Assembly: GCA_963805705.1 (NCBI GenBank)
Contig: CAWDVH010000001.1
Span: 1,426,001-1,490,000 of the forward strand
Length of the DNA stretch: 64,000 bases
DNA from: CAWDVH01 sp963805705
GTDB lineage: Bacteria > Actinomycetota > Actinomycetes > Streptosporangiales > Streptosporangiaceae
Direction of reading: 5' to 3'
Shown here in pieces: positions 1 to 7,870 of the stretch. Both the position numbers and the translations under genes were made by a program. The notes under the pieces were generated by a model. It saw only the letters and a program-made list of their open reading frames with translations, had not been told where the DNA came from and did not search any database. Each line of letters opens with the position of its first letter. Position 1 is the stretch's first letter.

Positions 1-365
1 CCACGTCAGCAGTCTTGCCTGCGCGCTCTCATCCGGTGCCAGCGGGGGCCCGCGAGTAGATCGGCTGGACCAGGCTCGTCAGTTGCACGAGCGCCGCCGC
101 CGCGTCCGGCTCGGCCCTGTCCGTGGCTCGGGGCCTGCGCCGACGCTCCCGCGGTTGCGTCGTCTCGGCCACTGGAGCCAGGTACACGGCACGTATTGTT
201 TGCTAGGCGTACTGGCTCCGCAAGCAGTCGAGACGACGAGCGGTCTCGGGGAGCTGGAACCTGGGCGGGGCTGGCGTTAGCCGCGGCTTGGGGGTCATCC
301 GGCGCCGCGCCGTCCGTCATCTGGTCCCGGCGGGTGCCGGGGATCGTGAGTGACAGGAGTTCGAG
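1..365. other. 5' edge without a convincing gene
   Basis: No reading frame here looks like a real protein; the long minus-strand frame crossing it is low-complexity Arg/Pro/Ala shadow translation. A 10-base inverted repeat (CGTCGTCTCG at about 158-167 and its complement at about 229-238) is visible, separated by about 61 bases. A GGAG sequence just before position 366 serves the following gene. Confidence 0.5.
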
Positions 366-794
366 ATGAGTGAGGCGCTGGACTGGAACGCGAGGACCAT
401 TGCGGAGTTCCGGGCGAACCAGGGCCGGGTGGGCGGGAATTTCGAGGGCGCTCCGCTGGTCCTGGTGCATCACCGCGGCCGCAGCAGCGGGCGGGAGTAC
501 GTCAGCCCGGTGATGTACCTGGCGCACGACGCCGAGCCGGGGGTCATCTATGTCTTCGCGACTAAGGCGGGAGCTGCGGATGATCCGGACTGGTACCGCA
601 ACCTGGCCGCTGCGGGTGCGGGCAGTGTCGAGCGCGGGGCCGGGGCGTACCGGGTGAGGGTCCGGGAGCTGGCCGGTGCCGAGCGTGATCGTGTCTACGC
701 TGAGCAGGCGCGGCGTTATCCGGGTTTTGCCGAGTACGCGCGCCAGACCGCTGGGGTCCGCATCATTCCCGTGCTCGAGCTGACCCGGGCGTAG
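366..794 (+). CDS. Nitroreductase/deazaflavin-dependent oxidoreductase family protein (DUF385-like)
   Basis: This 142-residue protein resembles the Ddn-like family of split-barrel oxidoreductases, which in actinomycetes bind the deazaflavin F420. Visible hallmarks are an N-terminal region with a conserved-looking GRSSGREYVSPVMYL strand pair (about residues 38-52), a central FATKAGAADDPDWYRNL segment (about 61-77) typical of the family, and a C-terminal YAEQARRYPGFAEYARQT helix before a final strand. The length matches the family. The ATG has GGAG seven bases upstream. The gene stands alone. Substrate unknown; F420 use is inferred from the family, not seen. Confidence 0.85.
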   Translation: MSEALDWNARTIAEFRANQGRVGGNFEGAPLVLVHHRGRSSGREYVSPVMYLAHDAEPGVIYVFATKAGAADDPDWYRNLAAAGAGSVERGAGAYRVRVRELAGAERDRVYAEQARRYPGFAEYARQTAGVRIIPVLELTRA

Positions 795-969
795 CCGGCG
801 TCCCTGAAGACCGGGCGGCAGTGCCAGGTTCCGCGGCCGCCGGCCTGCTGTCCCCGCCCGGTGGGCTGGCCGCGTCCGCCAGGCGCCAGGCGCCTGGCCC
901 TGGCCTCGGCCGCCGAATCCCGCAGACGACCACCGAGATCGCCGGTAGCGTCGGGGACCGGGATGCGAA

Positions 970-1800
970 GTGGCTATGCCGTGGGTGGTGAGCGTGATGC
1001 CGGTTGACCATGTGAATGGGGTTGAGCTGTATTGGGAGCAACGGGGCAGTGGTCCCCGGTTGCTGTTTTGCAATGGGTCGGGGGTGACCTTGCAAGACAT
1101 CCGGCCGCTGCTTGATCCCCTCACGGCCAGCTTCGATTTGCTGGCGTGGGACTACCGCGGCTTTGGCCGCAGCGCCCCGGTGACACGCCCGTACACCATG
1201 GCCGATGTCGCGGCCGACGCCGCAGGCCTGCTGGAGATCGCCGGGTGGGAGTCCTGCCGGCTGATTGGGGTGAGCTTCGGCGGCATGGTGGCCCAGGAGT
1301 TCGCCGTCACCAACCCAGGCCGGGTGGAGCGCCTGGCTCTGGCCTGCACGTCGGCCGGCGGTGCAGGCGGGTCCTCCTACCCGCTGCAAAAGCTGCAGGA
1401 ACTCCCGCCGGGGGAACGGGTGGCGGCAGAGCTGACGGTGGCGGACAGCCGCTGGGACCAGCGGTGGCTGGAGGCCCACCCCGTCGATCGGGTGATCGCT
1501 GAACGGCTGACCGCCGCCGGGCCAGATCAGCAGGACCCGGCCGCCGTGGCCGCCCGCGCGTCCCAGCTCCAAGCGCGCGAAGGCCACAACGTGTGGGACC
1601 GGCTCGGCGCGATCACCTGCCCGACCCTGGTCGGCTACGGCAACTACGACGGGATCGCGCCGGCCCGCAACAGCACCAACATCGCATCGCGCATCCGCGG
1701 CGCCGAGCTGCACGGCTACGAAGGCGGCCACGGGTTCTTGTTCCAAGACCCGGCCGCCCTCCCGGCCTTCACCGCATTCCTCCAAGCACCATCGAGCTGA
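970..1800 (+). CDS. Alpha/beta hydrolase
   Basis: A 276-residue alpha/beta-hydrolase-fold enzyme. The nucleophile elbow is GVSFGG (Ser at about residue 101), the oxyanion region follows WEQRGSGPRLLFCNGSG, the acid is probably the Asp in GNYDGIAPARN, and the catalytic His is in GYEGGHGFLF near the C-terminus. Length is normal for the family. Starts at GTG 970, ATG 976 or ATG 997 are all possible; the conserved fold begins just after ATG 997, so the true protein may be nine residues shorter. Substrate cannot be told: esterase, haloalkane-dehalogenase-like and lactonase members look alike. Its 3' end overlaps a degraded GNAT gene on the other strand. Confidence 0.85.
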   Translation: MAMPWVVSVMPVDHVNGVELYWEQRGSGPRLLFCNGSGVTLQDIRPLLDPLTASFDLLAWDYRGFGRSAPVTRPYTMADVAADAAGLLEIAGWESCRLIGVSFGGMVAQEFAVTNPGRVERLALACTSAGGAGGSSYPLQKLQELPPGERVAAELTVADSRWDQRWLEAHPVDRVIAERLTAAGPDQQDPAAVAARASQLQAREGHNVWDRLGAITCPTLVGYGNYDGIAPARNSTNIASRIRGAELHGYEGGHGFLFQDPAALPAFTAFLQAPSS

Positions 1801-1985
1801 CGGCTCCCCGGCCGCGGGCGGTGGGGGTGAGCCAGTACCCGACGGCGGCGCAGCCCTGGCCGGGGCGGACCGCGTGCAGCCAGGCGGCGCCGAGCAGCAC
1901 GTCGTGGTCGCGGGGTTCGGCCAGCGCGAAGCTCAGCTCCTGGCCGCCACATCACCAGCCAGCGGCGGTACCGGGAACCACAGCT
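1779..1985 (-). pseudogene. Fragment of a GNAT (RimJ/RimL-type) acetyltransferase
   Basis: Reading the minus strand gives RYRRWLVMWRPG, then after a one-base frame change ELSFALAEPRDHD, GAAWLHAVRPGQGCAAVGYW and LTPTARGRG. The last piece is the acetyl-CoA pyrophosphate-binding motif of RimJ/RimL GNAT proteins (GYWLxPxARGRG). Both the N-terminal part and everything after the Arg-Gly-Arg-Gly loop are missing, and the frame is broken. It is a remnant overlapping the end of the hydrolase gene. The rest of the gap up to about 2149 shows only a short minus-strand open stretch ending YDELGPVLSP, which I cannot assign. Confidence 0.7.
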
Positions 1986-2149
1986 CGGCCATACCGAGAT
2001 GATCCCCCCTTAACGACAGGCGAGACGGGCGGACCCTGACAGCAGAAAGAACAGCAACCGCGCCACGCACCAGCCCACTACAGATCCGGCTCTGGTATTC
2101 CAGGGCGCAGACGCTTAGGGGCTGAGAACCGGGCCGAGCTCGTCGTAGC

Positions 2150-2767
2150 TCATGATGACCTGCCGCGGGTCCAGCCGCGTTGGCGCGGCCATGCGCGCTG
2201 GCCCGGAGCTGGCCCAGCCTTATGCCCTGATCGTGCCTGCTTCCCTCGGGGAAAGCTGACCTGGGCGGGCGCCACCGTCAGGTCGGGCAGATCCCGGGCG
2301 ACCTGGGACAGCTCACCGTGCGTGGTAGCAGTCAGCGTGGCATCAAGTCGCGCGTTCAGTTCATCGAGTGTCAGCCTGCCTTGCGCGAAGTGCTCACCCA
2401 GGGCCGCGGCGGCGGCGTCGCGGTCAGCATCGCCAGCGCGCACGCCGGGGGCTGGGGCCTGATGATCCTGCTTGGTCACCCTGGCCAGCTGCCACAGCTC
2501 TGCGGTGTAGCGATCCAGCGCGGCCCGGCCCTGACCGGTGAGGGCGACGGTGGTCTGTGGTCTAATGCCGCCGGCCTTTCCCGTCCGCACGTATCCGGCG
2601 CAGCCCAGCTCGCACAGGCAGGTGATCAGGCTGCCGGGGGGCAGCCTGATCATGTCCTGCAGCCGGGTGGCCGACAGCGCGTCGCCGTCCGGCAGTGCCG
2701 CCAGGATCGCGACGACGCGCAGCCGTTCCGGGTTGTGGATCAGCGGGTCAAGTGCGCTGGTGCTCAT
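2150..2767 (-). CDS. Winged-helix regulator fused to a DUF1707 domain
   Basis: This 205-residue protein starts at an ATG with GGAG upstream. Residues about 5-85 (DPLIHNPERLRVVAILAALP, then TRLQDMIRLPPGSLITCLCE and a basic wing) match the MarR/ArsR-like winged-helix regulators whose first helix begins with hxPxRLxIL. After a short linker, residues about 112-165 (RDAAAAALGEHFAQGRLTLD, ELNARLDATLTATTHGEL, DLPDL) form a DUF1707 (SHOCT-like) domain. The tail is basic and low-complexity. Domain order suggests a DNA-binding protein with an oligomerising or membrane-proximal C-terminal module. It is divergent from the DinB gene, with which it may share the about 140-base control region. Confidence 0.8.
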   Translation of the reverse strand: MSTSALDPLIHNPERLRVVAILAALPDGDALSATRLQDMIRLPPGSLITCLCELGCAGYVRTGKAGGIRPQTTVALTGQGRAALDRYTAELWQLARVTKQDHQAPAPGVRAGDADRDAAAAALGEHFAQGRLTLDELNARLDATLTATTHGELSQVARDLPDLTVAPAQVSFPRGKQARSGHKAGPAPGQRAWPRQRGWTRGRSS

Positions 2768-2907
2768 GGTCGGCCGTTCGGTCTCCGTCCAGGCCGCCGG
2801 GCAGGTCGCGCAGCGCCCGGGTGCAGGACGCTGCCGTCTCCCTCGTGCTCGTGCCATTGGCCCGATAATCAAAACTACGCGCCGTCAACGCGCAATAGAA
2901 TTCCGCT

Positions 2908-3417
2908 ATGTCGATCTGGCCCGCCGCTGAGCGCATCGAGACGCCCAGGACGCCCCGCGATGAGCGCACCTCGCTGGAAACATGGCTGGAATACCATCGG
3001 GTCACGCTGCTGATGAAATGCGCGGGGCTGGAGCCGGGGCAGCTGGCGACGCGTTCGTGCCCGCCATCGAGCCTTTCACTGCTCGGCCTGGTACGGCACA
3101 TGACTGAGGTGGAAACGTGGTTCCACGACTTCGACGGCCAGCCGCATGGCCAGTGGTACTGCACGGACGACGAGCCGGACGGCGAATTCGACCTGGTCGA
3201 TCCAGCGCGAGCAGATGCGGACCTGGCCGCCTATCACGCTAGCGTTGACCGGGCCCGTGCCGCCATCGAAGGCCATAACCTCGACGATCTTGCACCGGGA
3301 ACCACCAAGCCCATCTCGCTGCGGTGGGTGTTCCAGCACATGATCGAGGAATATGCCCGGCACAACGGTCACGCTGACCTGCTCCGGGAACGCATCGACG
3401 GCGTCACCGGCGACTAG
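2908..3417 (+). CDS. DinB family (DUF664) protein
   Basis: A 169-residue four-helix DinB/DUF664 protein. The metal-binding histidine positions are visible: His64 in LVRHMTEVE, and His152 and His155 in EEYARHNGHADLLRE. The internal SLLGLVRHM and C-terminal HMIEEYARHNGHADLLRE blocks are diagnostic. Family members are metal-dependent thiol transferases or hydrolases, in actinomycetes often mycothiol-dependent; that cofactor is inferred. It is divergently transcribed from the winged-helix gene. A second family member lies at 55994-56599. Confidence 0.9.
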   Translation: MSIWPAAERIETPRTPRDERTSLETWLEYHRVTLLMKCAGLEPGQLATRSCPPSSLSLLGLVRHMTEVETWFHDFDGQPHGQWYCTDDEPDGEFDLVDPARADADLAAYHASVDRARAAIEGHNLDDLAPGTTKPISLRWVFQHMIEEYARHNGHADLLRERIDGVTGD

Positions 3418-3560
3418 CGCACACGGAGCGAGAAGCCGGGATTGACCTGGGCCAGCTGGCCAGCTGCCGGACAACAGTCAGCCGGAGTTCTTCTGGCGCA
3501 ACCCCCTGACCCGCGCCCGAAGTCTGTCTGAAGCTCGCGACATCGCGCCGTGACGTGGCT

Positions 3561-4592
3561 TCACCAGGCGATGAAGGAGTCGCGCGGCGTAGAGGCGCTG
3601 TACCTGGGCACGTGGAGGCTGGCACTCGTGAAATGGCCGCGATCGATCGATCCTGCCCTGGCGCAGATCGCGGTCGCCTGGGTTCCGGACGGGTCGGTCC
3701 ACAGGGCACCACACCATGTGCCCATTCCTGACTCGTCCGCGGGGGGCGTTACCACGGCCAGGGCCTGCCCGGTTCGCGCCGAGAATTCCATCACCTCGGC
3801 CATCGGGTCTTGCTGCCCGCCGCCCGTCCACCCCACGGTCGCGAAGAGCCTGGACCCGTTCGCGCTGATCAGCGGGGAGCTGACGGCGGTGAAGTTCCCC
3901 AGGCTGGTGCGGGCCGGCTGGTGAACGATGAGCCGAGAGGCCATCAGGTCACGACCGGCCGCCGCCGTGTCCAGCAGCCGCACCCCCGAGCGCGACCGCG
4001 CCACCCTGGGTGACCGGGACCCGTCCCGCCACTGGAACGCGACGAACCGGTTACCCGCCCACGACAGGTCGCTCGCGTGCCCGCGGGCCGCTGGCCAGGC
4101 CTGGGCCGCCCCGCTCGCGAGCGAAACCACCTCAATCCCGCCCCTTGTCGCGGTACCCGTCCCGGTCACGAGCTTGCTGCCGTCGGGTGACACCGCGAAC
4201 GTGTCTCCGTAGACGACCCCGGGAACCGGCAGTAGAACCAGCGGGCGGGGATGGCCGTCATGGGTGAGGCGCAGCTCATAGAACCGGGTAGCCGGAGCGC
4301 TCGGCTGTTCCTCGGCCGCGAGGACGAAGGTGTGGTCATCACCGGCAGCAGCAACTCCGGTGAACCTCGTGGCGCTCGCAGGCGGATGCACAATCCCCAG
4401 CTTCTGGCCCGTCACCGCGTCGGTCACTACGGCGGGCGCCTCCAGGCGCTGGAAAGCCAGCGTGACGAAGTAAGGCGCCGCGCCCCAAGCCGCATGAGCG
4501 GCAGGCGGGCGCCCAGCCGGTGCCGAGGCACATCCCGCCACCATCACCAGCGCGCCTGATAGCACGCAAACCGGGACGTATTTCCATGCCAT
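3561..4592 (-). CDS. Secreted lipoprotein with beta-propeller-like repeats
   Basis: The 343-residue product begins with a lipoprotein signal: basic MAWK, a hydrophobic stretch and a VAGC lipobox (Cys near residue 21), followed by a Pro/Ala linker. The mature part carries repeated short strands such as FAVSPDGSKLVTGTG, SDLSWAGNRFVAFQWRDGS and SPLISANGSRLFATVGW, the SPDGxxL pattern of WD40/TolB-like propeller blades. No enzyme motif is visible. An in-frame ATG six codons upstream exists, but ATG 4592 has GAGG at the right distance. Probably an extracytoplasmic sensor or scaffold; function unknown. Confidence 0.8.
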   Translation of the reverse strand: MAWKYVPVCVLSGALVMVAGCASAPAGRPPAAHAAWGAAPYFVTLAFQRLEAPAVVTDAVTGQKLGIVHPPASATRFTGVAAAGDDHTFVLAAEEQPSAPATRFYELRLTHDGHPRPLVLLPVPGVVYGDTFAVSPDGSKLVTGTGTATRGGIEVVSLASGAAQAWPAARGHASDLSWAGNRFVAFQWRDGSRSPRVARSRSGVRLLDTAAAGRDLMASRLIVHQPARTSLGNFTAVSSPLISANGSRLFATVGWTGGGQQDPMAEVMEFSARTGQALAVVTPPADESGMGTWCGALWTDPSGTQATAICARAGSIDRGHFTSASLHVPRYSASTPRDSFIAW

Positions 4593-4795
4593 GGCTAGCC
4601 TCGTCACCATTCGCAGTTACATTCACACAGACGCCGCCAGCCGGTGCATGGTTGTGTGAAGTCAGGTAACGCGCCGCGAGGAGCCCCGGACGATGGGCCG
4701 CGGTCGCCAGCGTTACGGGACATCATCCTGGCCCTGACTGTGGCCCGGCCCGGAGGATTAGATTCGTCTGCCGCGCTGCCGATTTCGCGGCAGGC

Positions 4796-5335
4796 TCATG
4801 CCGAGATGTGATCCAGGACGCGGCGGATATTGTCCTCGGCCGGCTCGATGGCATCGACGATGAGCCGGTCCTCGGTGAGCGGGGGCATCTCGGCGCGCAT
4901 CCGCTCGACGTGGTCCCATCCGACCTCGTGCCAGCCGGGAATGCCGCGAGTGCGGCCTTCGATGCGCGCGCGGTGGATGACCTCGTCGGAGCAGACGCAC
5001 TCGATCAGGAACAAGCTGGCCGAGAAGCCAGCGGCGGTCTCGCGCCACTGCACGACCTCGCTGTCCCGGACCAGGTCATCAACGACCGCGCTCTGACCGA
5101 GCATCAGCTGCCTGGTCACCAGCATCCCGAGCAGCCCGTAGCACGCGGCCAGATACCGGGAGCGGTCCAGCGTGCTCAGTGCTGCGTGCGCAGGCTTAAG
5201 CGCGCCCATGAGCCAGTCGCCAGCGAACGCCGGAGCGCCCACGGCCCGCGCCACCTGCTCAGCCAGCGTCGACTTACCCGTACCAGGCAGCCCGGTGAAG
5301 ACGATCACCCGCGGATGCGCGCCAGCGGCGTCCAT
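4796..5335 (-). CDS. P-loop kinase-like ATPase (AAA_33 type)
   Basis: A 179-residue P-loop protein. Residues about 10-25 hold VIVFTGLPGTGKSTLAEQ, a Walker A motif. The AVVDDLVRD segment (about 84-92) fits the second Asp motif of zeta-toxin/gluconate-kinase-like small-molecule kinases, and the R-rich CSDEVIHRARIEGRTRGIPG segment is a typical lid. Size fits AAA_33 kinases. Substrate unknown; related proteins phosphorylate small molecules or nucleotides. It stands alone between two minus-strand genes. Confidence 0.8.
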   Translation of the reverse strand: MDAAGAHPRVIVFTGLPGTGKSTLAEQVARAVGAPAFAGDWLMGALKPAHAALSTLDRSRYLAACYGLLGMLVTRQLMLGQSAVVDDLVRDSEVVQWRETAAGFSASLFLIECVCSDEVIHRARIEGRTRGIPGWHEVGWDHVERMRAEMPPLTEDRLIVDAIEPAEDNIRRVLDHISA

Positions 5336-5397
5336 GCCTCAAGGCTAGCTAGCGTTGCAGTCGCGCATGGACGTGGAGTACCTGGCTATGGACAGTG

Positions 5398-5685
5398 TCA
5401 TGGTCCCGTCTGCTCGGCTGGCGCGCTGAGACGTTCCAGCTCCTGCCTGACCCGGCGCAGGTGCGCGTCGAGCCGGTCGAAGCTGACGTCCCAGTGCTGC
5501 CGGTACCCCTGCGCCCAGGCTCGATGAAGCCCGGCAGGCCGGCCGGGTCGCGCAGGCGCCGCGCCGGGGTGAGCGGCATGCCGGGCGGTCATGCGTACCT
5601 GGCGGGCCAGCCGCCAGGCCGTCATCTCCCTGCCCCTGTCCGCTGCGCGCTCGGCCGAGATGGCCTGTATCAGGTACGGGTGCAT
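5398..5685 (-). CDS. Small basic protein with a duplicated ArsR tail
   Basis: A 95-residue open frame. Its first about 37 residues (MHPYLIQAISAERAADRGRE, then TARLxRQ-like basic helix) resemble small actinobacterial proteins of unknown function that begin MHPY. The last about 35 residues (HWDVSFDRLDAHLRRVRQELE) are nearly identical to the C-terminus of the ArsR protein encoded at 6152-6520 (FWDSSFDRLDAHLRRVRQEL). The DNA is likewise near-identical between about 5436-5510 and 6190-6265. It seems to be a chimera made when part of the arsR 3' end was duplicated. Whether it is expressed is unknown; it lies just downstream of the broken SRPBCC gene. Confidence 0.55.
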   Translation of the reverse strand: MHPYLIQAISAERAADRGREMTAWRLARQVRMTARHAAHPGAAPARPGRPAGLHRAWAQGYRQHWDVSFDRLDAHLRRVRQELERLSAPAEQTGP

Positions 5686-5692
5686 GACGTCG

Positions 5693-6155
5693 TCACGCCG
5701 CCTTCAGCAGCGCGTCCAGCTTGGTGAACGAGCTCTCCCAGCCCCGCCGCGCGTCCTCGCTGGCGTCCTCGGCGAAGGGACCCGCGCGCAGCACGATCCG
5801 GGTCCGGCCGCCTTCCTCGTCGTGGAACTCCAGCCTCGAGGTCCCCCGGACGGTGCCGTCCGTGCCGGGGACAACATCCTCGAAGTCCACCAGCAGCTCG
5901 TTCTCGATGACCTCGGTGAAAGTAGCGTCGAACGTCAGGCGCAGGCTCGGGTCCTCATCGGACACCATGACGAAGCGCTGGTGGCCGCACGGCCCGCGCG
6001 TCGATATCGACGGTGTCCCGCGGCACCGAGTAGCCCACCGGGCCGAACCATTGCGCCAGCTGGTCGGGGTCGGTGAAGGCCCGGTAGACAAGCTCGCGCG
6101 GCGCGTCGAAGACGCGCGAGATGATCAGCTCCTGGCTGGCTGCTGTCTGTGTCAC
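5693..6155 (-). pseudogene. AHSA1-type SRPBCC protein, frameshifted
   Basis: Translation starts at an ATG overlapping the arsR stop by four bases (ATGA): SQELIISRVFDAPRELVYRA and FTDPDQLAQWFGPVGY are the classic AHSA1/SRPBCC opening. At about 5985-5998 the match jumps frame, and continues as GHQRFVMVSDEDPSLRLTFD, VIENELLVDFEDVVPGT and GWESSFTKLDALLKA to the normal end. Together the pieces make a complete protein of about 153 residues, so a single indel in a GC-rich stretch separates it from an intact gene. ArsR plus AHSA1 is a well-known operon pair; ligand unknown. It is either a recent pseudogene or an assembly error. Confidence 0.85.
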
Positions 6156-6520
6156 TGCCCTGTCCTCTCGGTTGGTGCGTGGTCAGAGTCGAGCTCCTGC
6201 CTGACCCGGCGCAGGTGCGCGTCGAGCCGGTCGAAGCTGGAGTCCCAGAACTGCCGGTACCGCTCCATCCAGTCGGTGGCCTCTTTCAGCGGAGCCGCCT
6301 CCAGCGTGCTCGATCGCCACTGGCCGGAACGGCTGCGGGAGATCAGCCCGGCCTGCTCCAGCACCTTCAGGTGCCGGGAGATCGCCGGCATGCTGATGGC
6401 GAACGGCTCAGCCAGCTCGGTCACGGTGGCATCGCCGTCCGCGAGCCGCGACAGGATGTCCCGCCGGGTCGGGTCCGCCAGCGCCCCGAAGATCACGCTC
6501 AGCTGATCTGCTGCCTTCAC
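6152..6520 (-). CDS. ArsR family transcriptional regulator
   Basis: A 122-residue winged-helix repressor. Residues about 8-80 (IFGALADPTRRDILSRLADG, AISMPAISRHLKVLEQAGLI, SRSRSGQWRSS) form the ArsR helix-turn-helix and wing. No CxC metal-binding motif is present, so it belongs to the non-metal class that is usually paired with an AHSA1/SRPBCC gene, as here (four-base overlap). The C-terminal helix WDSSFDRLDAHLRRVRQEL is the part duplicated at 5436-5510. A 34-base palindrome immediately upstream is its likely autoregulatory operator. Confidence 0.93.
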   Translation of the reverse strand: MKAADQLSVIFGALADPTRRDILSRLADGDATVTELAEPFAISMPAISRHLKVLEQAGLISRSRSGQWRSSTLEAAPLKEATDWMERYRQFWDSSFDRLDAHLRRVRQELDSDHAPTERTGQ

Positions 6521-6521
6521 G

Positions 6522-6555
6522 CTTAACCACCTTGTTAATTAACAAGTAGGTTAAG
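6522..6555. promoter_or_regulatory. Palindromic operator upstream of arsR
   Basis: The sequence reads CTTAACC, three bases, TTGTTAATTAACAA, three bases, GGTTAAG. It is a 34-base two-level palindrome centred between 6538 and 6539, directly before the arsR start at 6520 and strikingly AT-rich in this GC-rich genome. This is the expected form of an ArsR dimer operator overlapping the promoter; binding itself is inferred. Confidence 0.8.
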
Positions 6556-6573
6556 TCTAGAGGCGACAGCGTG

Positions 6574-7683
6574 TCAAGCGGAGGCGGCTTCCTGCGCCGC
6601 CACATCGGCTTCCTGCGCCATCACATCGGCCACGATGCAGGTGATGTTGTCGGGACCGCCCCCGGCGATGGCCAGCGCTACCAGGTCCGCGGCGGCCTGA
6701 TCGAGGTCGCTGACCGTGAGCAGGACCCGCGCGATGGCATCGGCGGCCGCGACTTCGTGCAGGCCATCGGAGCAGAGCAGGTAACGATCACCGGGCCGGA
6801 CCTCGCGCAGCTGGAGATCAGGCTCGGAGCCGTTATGACCCATGGCCCGCAGCAGCAGCCATCGCTGCGGGTGTGACGCGACTTCCTCGGCCGTGATGCG
6901 CCCGTCGTCCAGCAAGGACTGCACCATCGTGTGGTCCTGGGTGATCTGGAACACCTCGCCGTCACGCACCAGGTAAGCCCGCGAATCGCCGATGTGCACA
7001 AGCCCTAGCTGCGAGCCTGACCACAGCAGCGCGGTCAGTGTCGTGCCCATGCCCCGCAGCGACGGGTCGGCCTTGACGATGTCGCGCAGCGCGGTGTCGG
7101 CCCGGCGCACGGCGTGGTCGAGCGCGCTGAGCAGCTCACCGGCCGGTACCTGCGTGTCCAGCGGCCGCAGTGCCTCGATGACGGCGGCGCTGGCCACCTC
7201 GCCGCCTGCGTGGCCGCCCATCCCGTCGGCGACGGCCAGCAGCCGGGCCCCGGCGTAGGCCGAATCCTCGTTGTCTTCGCGGTGCAGGCCGATGTCGGAC
7301 TGCACCGCGTAACGGACGGCGAGCGACTCCTGAGCATTGTGCATGGCGGTATCCCTTCCGGACAGGTAGCCGATGAGGAACGCGGCCAGCTCACGCCGGG
7401 CCGAGGTCTCTGCTTCGACCTGATCCCAGTACGCGGCCAGCTCCGCCGCGGCCTGGGCCGGCGGCAGTGCGCTCACCGCGCGAATCCTGGCCAGGGGCAT
7501 GCCCAGCCGGCGCAGCCACGCCACCAGCCGGGCCTGCTCGAGCTGGGCCGGATCATAGAGCCGGTACAGCGATACCGGGTCGACCTGGACCGGGCGCAGC
7601 AGGCCGAGCTCGTCGTACAGGCGAAGTGCCTTCGGCGAAAGCCGGGATGCACGGGCGAACGCCCCGATGGTCATCAGCTCCAC
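6574..7683 (-). CDS. MerR-type HTH fused to a PP2C Ser/Thr phosphatase
   Basis: A 369-residue two-domain protein. Residues 1-75 are a MerR DNA-binding head (MTIGAFARASRLSPKALRLY, then YDPAQLEQARLVAWLRRLGM), followed by a coiled linker (about 80-125). Residues about 126-355 are a PP2C-type metal-dependent phosphatase with all landmarks: HREDNEDS, AVADGMGGHAGGE, GMGTTLTALL, VHIGDSRAYLVRDGE, DHTMVQSLLDDGRIT, LLCSDGL and GGPDNITCIV, so the metal-binding Asp residues are intact. MerR members usually sense a ligand through the C-terminus; here that place is taken by a phosphatase, so it may link dephosphorylation to promoter control. It is divergent from the GNAT gene across 187 bases. Confidence 0.92.
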   Translation of the reverse strand: MELMTIGAFARASRLSPKALRLYDELGLLRPVQVDPVSLYRLYDPAQLEQARLVAWLRRLGMPLARIRAVSALPPAQAAAELAAYWDQVEAETSARRELAAFLIGYLSGRDTAMHNAQESLAVRYAVQSDIGLHREDNEDSAYAGARLLAVADGMGGHAGGEVASAAVIEALRPLDTQVPAGELLSALDHAVRRADTALRDIVKADPSLRGMGTTLTALLWSGSQLGLVHIGDSRAYLVRDGEVFQITQDHTMVQSLLDDGRITAEEVASHPQRWLLLRAMGHNGSEPDLQLREVRPGDRYLLCSDGLHEVAAADAIARVLLTVSDLDQAAADLVALAIAGGGPDNITCIVADVMAQEADVAAQEAASA

Positions 7684-7870
7684 CTGCGCCTCCTCATGCC
7701 GGGCCAGTTGCCCGGCGCCATCATGCTGCCGCCTGCCCCAGGGGCAAGGTCAATCCGCGGCGGCCCGCGGCCTTCCCCGCGCCCGCTCGCGCCTTGATAG
7801 CATTCCGGTGTACCGCACTGGTAGCGGCCTCCGTGCTCGTGTTCTGCGCTCATGCCCAGGAGGCTGGCTG

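Noticed and set aside
1..1124. A 372-residue minus-strand frame at the left edge
   Set aside because: It runs antisense through the deazaflavin oxidoreductase gene and reads as Arg/Pro-rich low-complexity sequence.
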